Shown here piece by piece: positions 27,066 to 34,393 of a DNA stretch of 36,682 nucleotides (position 1 is the first letter of the stretch; each line of letters begins with the position of its first letter). Below the pieces are notes generated by a model. It saw only the letters and a program-made list of their open reading frames with translations. It searched no databases and was not told the origin of the DNA. Location: NCBI GenBank assembly GCA_016742055.1, contig JACVCK010000005.1, positions 1-36,682 of the forward strand, in the 5' to 3' direction. This stretch comes from Phycisphaerales bacterium (GTDB lineage: Bacteria; Planctomycetota; Phycisphaerae; Phycisphaerales; UBA1924). The translations under genes were made by a program, and so were the position numbers.

Positions 27066-27878
27066 TCAGACGGCGCCGGCGATCAGGGTCGCCGCGGCGA
27101 GGTTGGAGCCGGCCACTTCGGGCAGGATCGCCAGCGCCGCGCCGGCCTGGATGGCGACGTCGATGATGGTGAGGTCGCGGCCCGGCCGGGCGTCGAAGCG
27201 GTGGAGGGCCTTCTGCACGACTCCGTCCTGCACGACGACGAGGCGGTAGCCGCCTTCGATCGGGGGCAGGTTGGCGTACATGAGGTAGGCCTTGCCGTTG
27301 GCCTCATCGACGAAGATGGCGGCGGTGGGGTCGGACCCGGCGACGGCGCCGGGGCCGCGGCTGAAGGTGCGCCGCTGGACCTTGTCGCTGGTGAGCATGT
27401 CGACGGCGCGGGCGCCGAAGGCGTCGTTGATGGCGGCGATGGTGGTGCCGGAGTTGAGGCTTGTGGAGATATCGTCGTAGTTCTGCTTCACGCGGAGGGT
27501 GGAATAGCCCAGGATGACGGTGGCGACGGCGAGCCCGATGGACGCGGCGCGCCAGAGCGGGGAGACGTTGCGCTGCAGTTGAACGGCGAAGGGCCCGATC
27601 TTGCGCTTGACGTGCTCGCCGGCCTCGCCGGCGCGGACGGCGACGATCGCCTCGCGCACGGCGTCCATGACGCGCAGTTTGAACCCGGGCGGCGCTTCGA
27701 CCGTCGGCAGGTACGCGTCGGACGACGCGATGCGGAGTTGCTCGCGCCGGATCTGCGCCTGGATCGCGGGGGGCGCGGCCCGGAGGGCCTGCTCAAAGTC
27801 CCGCCTTTCGTCCTCGTCCAGAAGGCCGAGAACGTCCAGGGACGCCATTTCAAAGAGGTCTCGTGTCGTGAGGTTCAT
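27066..27878 (-). CDS. Anti-sigma factor, RskA-like
   Basis: MNLTTRDLFEMASLDVLGLLDEDERRDFEQALRAAPPAIQ; one TM (AASIGLAVATVILGY); overlaps the sigma stop (ATGA). Confidence 0.85.
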   Translation of the reverse strand: MNLTTRDLFEMASLDVLGLLDEDERRDFEQALRAAPPAIQAQIRREQLRIASSDAYLPTVEAPPGFKLRVMDAVREAIVAVRAGEAGEHVKRKIGPFAVQLQRNVSPLWRAASIGLAVATVILGYSTLRVKQNYDDISTSLNSGTTIAAINDAFGARAVDMLTSDKVQRRTFSRGPGAVAGSDPTAAIFVDEANGKAYLMYANLPPIEGGYRLVVVQDGVVQKALHRFDARPGRDLTIIDVAIQAGAALAILPEVAGSNLAAATLIAGAV

Positions 27879-28453
27879 GCCGCCAGCTCCTCGCCTGGGC
27901 TGCGCTCCCTCAGCCGGACCAGCGCCCGGCTCAGGGCTGACTTAATTGTTCCGATGGGTTTGTTCAGGTCTTTACCGATCTGACGCAGCGTCTGGCCTCC
28001 GAGGTAGGACCGGACCACGACGATGCGCTGGAGTTCGGGAAGTTCTTCGATCCGTTTCATGAGAGAGGCGAAACGCTCGTCCGTCTCGATTCTTGTACCG
28101 GCCTCCACCACATCCGCTTCGGCGGAAATGGAGTCGGTCATCACCGACGTCTTCACACGGGCCTGGGCCCGCCGGAGCCGATCGACCAGGATCCGCCGAG
28201 AGAGCAGCATGACCCATGTGACCAGCGCGGCTCTTTTCGGGTCGTACCGCCCCGCGGTTCGCCATAGACGAACAAAGATTTCCTGAACCGCGTCCTCGGC
28301 GTCCGCCCGGGTGGGCATCGCCTGGTGAGCCAGGCGGAAAACGAGCGGCCCGAAGCGGTCGTACAACTCCGAGATCGCCGCCTGATCGTCGACGCTGACG
28401 CGCTGCATCAGTTCGAGGTCCGCGTCGTTCTGGGAAGGATCGCCCGGCTTCAC
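27875..28453 (-). CDS. ECF RNA polymerase sigma factor
   Basis: AVQEIFVRLWRTAGRYDPKRAALVTWVMLLSRRILVDRLRR and LPELQRIVVVRSYLGGQTLRQIGKDLNKPIGTIKSALSRALVRLRE. GTG at 28453 (VKPGDPSQNDADLELMQRV) has AAAGG upstream; start not certain. Confidence 0.87.
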   Translation of the reverse strand: MKPGDPSQNDADLELMQRVSVDDQAAISELYDRFGPLVFRLAHQAMPTRADAEDAVQEIFVRLWRTAGRYDPKRAALVTWVMLLSRRILVDRLRRAQARVKTSVMTDSISAEADVVEAGTRIETDERFASLMKRIEELPELQRIVVVRSYLGGQTLRQIGKDLNKPIGTIKSALSRALVRLRERSPGEELAA

Positions 28454-28574
28454 GGTGAAGACCTTTCTGCCTGGGACGTCAGAACCCCCGACGCCCGAAC
28501 AGTATACGGTGGTTGCGGCGTAAGTGATGCATGGAACCGGCAAACCCCACCGCTCGATTTCGATGACGAACATC

Positions 28575-28603
28575 ATCCTAACAAGTTTTCGGCCCCCTGT
28601 CAA
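28575..28603 (-). promoter_or_regulatory. Candidate sigma70-type promoter for the ECF sigma/anti-sigma operon
   Basis: Minus strand TTGACA (28598-28603) - 17 bp - TAGGAT (28575-28580). Confidence 0.65.
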
Positions 28604-28680
28604 GGTGGTTGTTGTTGTGCCGGGCCAAGATTTACGATAGACTGCACATTGGATCCATCGGTCACCAGGAGGTGAGCGAC

Positions 28681-29508
28681 GTGAAACGACAGAGGGGACT
28701 TTCGACAGGGCGTGCGTCCGCCGCGTCGGCTATGAGGAGCTGTGGCTGCCGCCGCGCTTTCTCGCTCCTCGACCTGCTCGTCTCGATCGCCGTCATCGCC
28801 ACCCTGATGGCGATCATGGCCCCGGTCCTCTCAAAGGTCACCGAAGCGACGCACCGGGTGATGTGCCAGTCGAACGTCCGGCAGTTGGGCCTGTGCCTCG
28901 CGCTCTACGCCGAGGACCACAACGACGAACTGCCCGGCAGCGTGTTCTCGAACACCATGCTTCGTGGAGAGTTCCAGCCGCAGGAAATGATGACGCTCCG
29001 CGTGGGCGGCGAGCAGGGCGATTGGGACGGCCTGGGTTGGCTCTTCCAGGCGGAGTACGTCAAGACTCCCGAGGTCTTCTACTGCCCCAGCCACAAGGGG
29101 ATGCACGGGTTCAACCAGTACGAGGACGACTGGTTCACCTGGGGCCGCGAAGTGCTGGGCAACTACCACTATCGCGCCTTCACGTCCGACCGCACCTACC
29201 TGCAGACGCTCGATCCCAAGACCGCGCTGATTTCCGACGGTCTGCGGACGCACCTGGACTTCAACCACCGCGTCGGGACGAACGTCCTCCGCGCGGACAT
29301 GTCCGTGGAATGGGTCCCTGACCGCGACGGAACGCTCTCGGGCCTCCTGCCCCCCGCCGTGGGCGCGCTGGAAGCCGACGAGGATGTTTACGCCGCATGG
29401 TGGCTGCTCGAACGCGGCACGCTCGACGAGTTCCCCGGCCTGCCGTGGGACACCTCCACGCCCGGCGGCACGCCCGGCTTCGAGGCCTTCGTCGGCTTCC
29501 CCGGCTGA
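28681..29508 (+). CDS. Pseudopilin-like (type II secretion, prepilin-type N-terminus) protein
   Basis: GTG at 28681 with AGGAGGTGAGCGAC upstream; CRRAFSLLDLLVSIAVIATLMAIMAPVLSKVTEATHRVMCQSNVRQLGLCLALYAEDHNDELPG. Confidence 0.85.
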   Translation: MKRQRGLSTGRASAASAMRSCGCRRAFSLLDLLVSIAVIATLMAIMAPVLSKVTEATHRVMCQSNVRQLGLCLALYAEDHNDELPGSVFSNTMLRGEFQPQEMMTLRVGGEQGDWDGLGWLFQAEYVKTPEVFYCPSHKGMHGFNQYEDDWFTWGREVLGNYHYRAFTSDRTYLQTLDPKTALISDGLRTHLDFNHRVGTNVLRADMSVEWVPDRDGTLSGLLPPAVGALEADEDVYAAWWLLERGTLDEFPGLPWDTSTPGGTPGFEAFVGFPG

Positions 29509-29533
29509 GGCGCCCCCGATCCCCAAAGCCAAG

Positions 29534-29572
29534 CGGTAGAGATTTGATCCGCTCGCGGGTATCAATCTGCCG
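29534..29572 (+). repeat. Intergenic imperfect hairpin upstream of the cyclophilin gene
   Basis: CGGTAGA...TCTGCCG (one G-T pair) plus inner TTGAT...ATCAA with a 3-nt bulge. Confidence 0.4.
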
Positions 29573-29638
29573 TCCACGGGACCATCGCTCGCCCGGCCGC
29601 CACGTGGGCGGACCGGTCCGACGCGCAGGAGCACATCG

Positions 29639-30631
29639 TTGAACCAGTTCTCGTCAGGCCGTGCGGCGTCGATCGGCGCCGCGATCCTCTCCGCTTCCAT
29701 CATGGGAGACGCCATGGCGCAACTCGTTCCCGATCGCCTCTATTACGGCGCTGGTCGTTCGATCCCCATGACGATCGAGGCGCCCTCGGGCGCCGGCGCG
29801 GTGGAGATCGCGCTGTTCGCGCCGGGCGCCACGGAGCCCAGCGAGCGCGCCAGCGCCGAGGCGGGGCGCGTGGACCTCGCCGGGCTGTTCCCGGTGCTGT
29901 GGACGACGCAGAAGCCGGCGCTGCTGTACGCGCAACTCATCGTGGACGGCGAGAAGGTCGGCTCCCCGGTCGTCCTGCAGCCGCTCCTGCCCCCCGCGCA
30001 GGCCATGACCTCCCAGACGCGGCGCATCGAGTGGGTCGAGCGGCGCGACGGGCCCTACTCCGGCCTCCGCGCCTACGTCGACCAGCACGTGCTGCTCGAA
30101 ACCTCGCTCGGCGAGATCGAGATCCGCATGCGCCCGGACCAGGCGCCGAACACTGTCTACAACTTCATGGACCTCGTGGACGGCGGCTTCTACACCGACG
30201 TCATCTTCCACCGCATCGTCCCCTCGCTGCCCAACGGCCACTCGTTCGTCATCCAGGTGGGCGATCCCGGCGGCCGCGGCGACGGCGGCCCGGGCTACCT
30301 CATCGACCTCGAGCGCAGCACGCTCCCGCACGACTTCGGCGTGGTGTCGATGGCCCGCACCGCAGACCCCAACACCAACGGATCGCAGATCTTCATCTGC
30401 CTCAGCCGGCAAGGCACCGCTCCGTTGGATGGCGACTACTGCGCCTTCGGCCAGACGGTCCGCGGCGCCGAGGCCATCCAGGCCATCTCGGCCGTGCCCC
30501 TGGCCGATCCCGGCTCCGGCCGGCCGGTGGAGCCGCCCGTGATCAAGTCCGCGCGGCTGATCCCGGCGCCCCCCTTCGGCGAGGGCCCCGGCCCTGTCCA
30601 GGCGAACGCCGCCGCCCCGGCGCCGCGCTGA
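29639..30631 (+). CDS. Secreted cyclophilin-type peptidyl-prolyl cis-trans isomerase with N-terminal extension
   Basis: TTG start with AGGAG upstream; LLETSLGEIEIRMRPDQAPNTVYNFMDLVDGGFYTDVIFHRIVP, SFVIQVGDPGGRGDGGPGY, GVVSMARTADPNTNGSQIFICLS. Confidence 0.88.
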   Translation: MNQFSSGRAASIGAAILSASIMGDAMAQLVPDRLYYGAGRSIPMTIEAPSGAGAVEIALFAPGATEPSERASAEAGRVDLAGLFPVLWTTQKPALLYAQLIVDGEKVGSPVVLQPLLPPAQAMTSQTRRIEWVERRDGPYSGLRAYVDQHVLLETSLGEIEIRMRPDQAPNTVYNFMDLVDGGFYTDVIFHRIVPSLPNGHSFVIQVGDPGGRGDGGPGYLIDLERSTLPHDFGVVSMARTADPNTNGSQIFICLSRQGTAPLDGDYCAFGQTVRGAEAIQAISAVPLADPGSGRPVEPPVIKSARLIPAPPFGEGPGPVQANAAAPAPR

Positions 30632-30674
30632 TCCCACCCACCGCAACCTTTTGCCCTCCGCGGGCGAAGAACTC

Positions 30675-30703
30675 TTGAACCCCAACCGGGGGTGTGCTCT
30701 ACT
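30675..30703 (+). promoter_or_regulatory. Candidate promoter with inverted repeat inside the spacer
   Basis: TTGAAC (30675-30680) - 17 bp - TCTACT (30698-30703); ACCCC-AACCG-GGGGT inverted repeat at 30679-30693. Confidence 0.4.
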
Positions 30704-30731
30704 GAATGAGGACGACCGCACAGGCCCGACC

Positions 30732-31130
30732 GTGACCCGCTTGCCCCGCACAACTCGTCGCCGCTCCGCCCGTGCCCGGGCGCTCCCCGGGTGGCTGGTC
30801 TTGGTCGCGCTGGTTCTGCAGTGGGCGGCTCCGGCGGTCCACGGCCTTGAGTTGGTCCACGCCCACCACGCGTGCGACGGTTCGGGCGCGGAGGTCCATC
30901 ACGAGCCCTCGCCGGTTGACCCCGTCGTTCCGACGAACGATCACGACGAGGGAACCTGCTCGGTCTGCCTCATCCTCGCCCATGCACGCGACGGCGCCCC
31001 GCCGACGCTCGTGCTCTGTGTGATCGACGCCCGCCCCATCGCGAGGGCCGACCGATCGACGCCGCTCGCGCCCAGGGGTGAACCCCGCCGGACCGACGCG
31101 AGCCCGCGCGCCCCGCCGGCCCTCGCCTGA
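30732..31130 (+). CDS. Small His/Cys-rich membrane-associated protein (DUF2946-like)
   Basis: GTG at 30732; hydrophobic LPGWLVLVALVLQWAAPAVHGLEL followed by VHAHHACDGSGAEVHHEPSP...NDHDEGTCSVCLILAHARDG. Confidence 0.6.
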   Translation: MTRLPRTTRRRSARARALPGWLVLVALVLQWAAPAVHGLELVHAHHACDGSGAEVHHEPSPVDPVVPTNDHDEGTCSVCLILAHARDGAPPTLVLCVIDARPIARADRSTPLAPRGEPRRTDASPRAPPALA

Positions 31131-31285
31131 CGGGCCCGCGCGCCCTTGAGCGCGCCACGCCCGCCGGAACGGCGAGCCCCACCACCAATCTGAGTCGAAT
31201 CCACCGTCCGCCCGGGCGCGCGCTATGCGCAGCGTCGCGGCCCCGCGGTTCGGGCCCCTCCCCCTGTTGGAAGGACCGGCGCTCC

Positions 31286-32047
31286 ATGCGACGAAGAGCT
31301 TTCACGCTCCTCGAGTTGCTCGTGGTCGTGGCGATCATCGCGCTGCTCGTGGGCATCCTGCTGCCCACGCTCGGCGGGGCGCGCGAGGCCTCGCGCACCG
31401 CTTTCTGCCTGAACAACGTGCGCTCGATGCAGTTGGCGCACTGGATGTATCTTGAGGCCCACGACGGCGCGTTCGTGGATGTGGGGCTCGCGCACGGCGG
31501 GGTGGAGACGAACGAGGCCGGCTCCTGGATCGTCACGCTCTCGGAGTTCTACGAGACGGACCTGGCGCGGCAGTGCCCGTCCGACCGCAGCCCGCACTGG
31601 CCCATCGACCAGGGCGGGGCCGGGGAGCACGTGCCCGAGAGCGAGAGCGCGCTGCGCCGAACCAGTTACGGCGTGAACAACTACCTCACGAGTTTCGCTC
31701 CGGCCGTCGCCAACCCCAACCGGCCCTCCACCATCCTGCGTTTCCGCAACATCAACCAGATCGTGAGCCCGTCGGACACGGTCCAGTTTCTCGAGATGAC
31801 CGAGAGCGGGCCGTTCGCCGGGTCTGACCACCCGCACGTGGAGAACTGGCACATCCCCGGCTTCCCCGACGCCGCGCCCGCGCTCGCCACGCAGCACCTG
31901 GAGACCAACCAGCACGGCGGCGAGGCGCGGACGTGGGCGGCGAAGGCCAACTACGGCTTCCTCGACGGGCACGCCGCGACCTTGTCGTTCGAGCAGGTCT
32001 ACACCGACCTCGACCGCAATCGATTCGATCCGAACCTCCAGCGCTGA
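31286..32047 (+). CDS. Pseudopilin-like protein with H-X9-DG-type C-terminal segment
   Basis: GGAAGGA RBS; MRRRAFTLLELLVVVAIIALLVGILLPTLGGAREASRTAFCLNNVRSMQLA; KANYGFLDGHAATLSFEQVY. Confidence 0.9.
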   Translation: MRRRAFTLLELLVVVAIIALLVGILLPTLGGAREASRTAFCLNNVRSMQLAHWMYLEAHDGAFVDVGLAHGGVETNEAGSWIVTLSEFYETDLARQCPSDRSPHWPIDQGGAGEHVPESESALRRTSYGVNNYLTSFAPAVANPNRPSTILRFRNINQIVSPSDTVQFLEMTESGPFAGSDHPHVENWHIPGFPDAAPALATQHLETNQHGGEARTWAAKANYGFLDGHAATLSFEQVYTDLDRNRFDPNLQR

Positions 32048-32075
32048 CCATCAGCGCCCCCAAGGACCAACCATC

Positions 32076-32855
32076 ATGCGACTCCGCACCATCGCCATCG
32101 CCGTCCCGCTCCTGCTCGGCGCCGCCGCCCGCGCTCAACTCCACTCGGGCGACGTCGTGCTGACCGTCTCGGAAGGGCGCGTCGTGACCGGGACAGGCAA
32201 TCCATCCAGCGGCACGTACGCCGAGGCGCGCATCTTCGGCGCCACGCTCGGCAACCCCTTCCCGAACTACACCAACAACCCCGGCTTCGACTGCCTCGCC
32301 GGCACGTTCCCCGTGGGCAGCGCCGTGGGCTTCAACATCCTCGACCGCCTGCTGGTGTGGAACGGCTCGTCCTTCGAGCCCACCGGAGGGGAAGTCATGC
32401 AGGTTTCGTTCCTCAGCGCCTCCGCGACCTCGGGCGAGGGGCCCGTGCAGGGGTTCACGGTCGGCGTCTCCGGCACGGGGTCGTGGCATAACCACCTGGG
32501 CTACCTGCTCCAGCAGGGCGCCTCCCCCACGTTCGACAACGGCGTCTACATGCTCCAACTCGAACTCTTCGGCACCGCCCCAAACCACGCGCCGAGCAAG
32601 CCGCTGTTCAAACTCTTCCGGCGCAACGCGCCCCAGGCCGACCTCGACGCGGCCGCGGCCTACGTGGCCGCCAACCTCCTCAACACCTCCATCCCCGGCG
32701 ACGCGAACGGCGACGGCGTCGTCAACTTCGCCGACCTCAACATCGTCATCTCCAACTTCAACACCTCCGGCCCCGGCATCCCCGGCGACCTCGACGGCGA
32801 CGGCGATGTGGACTTCGCCGACCTCAACGAGGTCCTGAGCAACTTCAACACCTGA
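32076..32855 (+). CDS. Secreted protein with dockerin-like C-terminus; paralog of 32977-33660 (all3515-like ectodomain, tentative)
   Basis: Signal MRLRTIAIAVPLLLGAAARAQ; FPNYTNNPGFDCLAGTFPVGSAVGFNILDRLLVWNG; C-terminal GDANGDGVVNFADLNIVISNFNT...GDLDGDGDVDFADLNEVLSNFNT. Confidence 0.88.
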   Translation: MRLRTIAIAVPLLLGAAARAQLHSGDVVLTVSEGRVVTGTGNPSSGTYAEARIFGATLGNPFPNYTNNPGFDCLAGTFPVGSAVGFNILDRLLVWNGSSFEPTGGEVMQVSFLSASATSGEGPVQGFTVGVSGTGSWHNHLGYLLQQGASPTFDNGVYMLQLELFGTAPNHAPSKPLFKLFRRNAPQADLDAAAAYVAANLLNTSIPGDANGDGVVNFADLNIVISNFNTSGPGIPGDLDGDGDVDFADLNEVLSNFNT

Positions 32856-32976
32856 ACCGCTTGTTCGCGCCCCCGTGACGCGGCGCCCGTTGTTCCCGCC
32901 CCCTTGTCACGCGCTCCGGACCGAGAGCCCCGTTGCGCAACCCCAAGAGTCCGACCGACTCAGAAGGAGAGAATCC

Positions 32977-33660
32977 ATGAAGATCGCAGCCCTGATCGCG
33001 CTCGGCGCCGCCGGCGCGCTGGCGCCCTCTGCCCTGGCAGGCGAAGACCATGCGCACGAAGGCGACGTCGTCCTCACCGTCCGGCACGGACGCATCATCA
33101 CCGGCTCGGGCGAGGGCGCCCGGTTCCGGCGCGCCCAGGTTTTCGGCTCCGAACTCGGCGCCGAGGGCTTCCCCAACACCACCGACGAGCCCGGCTTCGA
33201 CAACCTGCCGGGCACGTTCGCGCCGGGCTCGAACATCGGCTTCAACATCCTCGGCGAACTGCTGATGTGGGACGGCGCGGGACTGTCCTCCACGGCGAAC
33301 GGCGAGGTGATGGAGATCGGCCTCGGCCCCGTCAGCGTCGTCAGCGCCACGGGCTTTGTGCCGGGGTTCATGCTGCCCGTCGAAGATTCCGGCGAGTGGC
33401 ACGAGCACTACGAGTTCACGCTGCTGGGCGCTGCAGCCGGGAGCCCGTCCGACGGCGTGTACGTCCTCAAGATGAGTCTTTTCAGCGACGACCCATCCGT
33501 CGGACGCTCCATTCCCTTCTGGCTGGTCTTCAACCAGAACATGGATGAGTCGATCCATGACGGCGTGATCGATTGGGTGGGCGCCAACGTGGTCCCCGCG
33601 CCGGCGGGCGCCGGCGCGCTGGCCCTGGGAGCGCTCGCGGCGCTCCGCCGTCGGCGCTGA
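32977..33660 (+). CDS. Secreted protein with PEP-CTERM-like C-terminus; paralog of 32076-32855 (all3515-like ectodomain, tentative)
   Basis: AGAAGGAGAG RBS; MKIAALIALGAAGALAPSALAGEDHAHEGDVVLTVRHGRIITG; FPNTTDEPGFDNLPGTFAPGSNIGFNILGELLMWDG; C-terminus VPAPAGAGALALGALAALRRRR. Confidence 0.88.
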   Translation: MKIAALIALGAAGALAPSALAGEDHAHEGDVVLTVRHGRIITGSGEGARFRRAQVFGSELGAEGFPNTTDEPGFDNLPGTFAPGSNIGFNILGELLMWDGAGLSSTANGEVMEIGLGPVSVVSATGFVPGFMLPVEDSGEWHEHYEFTLLGAAAGSPSDGVYVLKMSLFSDDPSVGRSIPFWLVFNQNMDESIHDGVIDWVGANVVPAPAGAGALALGALAALRRRR

Positions 33661-33685
33661 CCCACGCCCCCGACTGGAGGAGAGC

Positions 33686-33723
33686 GCCCCGCGTCCGCCC
33701 CTGACGGCGACGCGGGGCTTTTT
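33686..33723 (+). terminator. Rho-independent terminator
   Basis: GCCCCGCGTC (33686-33695) / GACGCGGGGC (33709-33718) followed by TTTTT. Confidence 0.88.
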
Positions 33724-33840
33724 CGTGCCACGCCCGGCGCCCCTGAGCCGCGATTCACCCGCGCGCCACGCACGGCTCACGCGCCCGCGCCATCATGCCC
33801 CATGCGCCGACGGAACCCGGCGCCCAACAAGGAGAACACC

Positions 33841-34131
33841 ATGCCCCCCAAAGCCTGGAGCGCCAAAGACGAGCGCCAGTACAAGCATGTGCGAAAGAGC
33901 GAAAAGGAGCAGGGCCGCTCCGACGACCGCGCCGAGGAGATCGCTGCAGCCACTGTGAACAAGCAGCGCGCCAAGGAAGGACGCACCAAGACGGCCTCGA
34001 AGAAGGCCGCAAAGAAATCCACGAAGAAAGCGTCCAAGGCCTCATCGAGGAAGCGGACCACAAAGAAGGCCGGGGCGTCGCGGCCGGCGAAGAAGAAGGC
34101 CGCCGGACGGCGCAAGGCCTCGTCGCGCTGA
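33841..34131 (+). CDS. Small basic protein with Lys/Ala/Ser-rich histone H1-like tail
   Basis: MPPKAWSAKDERQYKHVRKSEKEQGRSDDRAEEIAAATVNKQRAKEGRTK then KTASKKAAKKSTKKASKASSRKRTTKKAGASRPAKKKAAGRRKASSR; ORF preceded by aaGGAGaacacc. Confidence 0.82.
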   Translation: MPPKAWSAKDERQYKHVRKSEKEQGRSDDRAEEIAAATVNKQRAKEGRTKTASKKAAKKSTKKASKASSRKRTTKKAGASRPAKKKAAGRRKASSR

Positions 34132-34194
34132 GGCCGCCGGCTTCGCTCCTGCTCCTCCCGCCGCGCCCTGAGAAACGGGCGGCGTGGTCGCCAA

Positions 34195-34268
34195 AGGCCG
34201 CGGTGGGATTCGAACCCACGAATAACGGATTTGCAATCCGTCCCCTTGGACCACTTGGGTACGCGGCC
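34195..34268 (-). tRNA. tRNA-Cys (GCA)
   Basis: Minus strand GGCCGCGTACCCAAGTGGTCCAAGGGGACGGATTGCAAATCCGTTATTCGTGGGTTCGAATCCCACCGCGGCCT: acceptor GGCCGCG/CGCGGCC, anticodon loop TTGCAAA, T-arm GTGGGTTCGAATCCCAC, discriminator U; CCA not encoded. Confidence 0.95.
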
Positions 34269-34393
34269 GATTCGGCCCCCCGGGGCGTCGCCGCCGCCGG
34301 TGGGGTCGGCCATGATAGCCGTCCGGTCTATCGGGGTCGGACTCGGCGTTCCCGGTCGCACCGCGCTGGACACGCCCCCCAGGGCGCCCGAAT

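Noticed and set aside
28454-28603. N-terminal extension of the second ECF sigma factor as listed in the ORF track
   Set aside because: It overlaps the candidate TTGACA/TAGGAT promoter, and GTG 28453 has a ribosome-binding-like AAAGG upstream.
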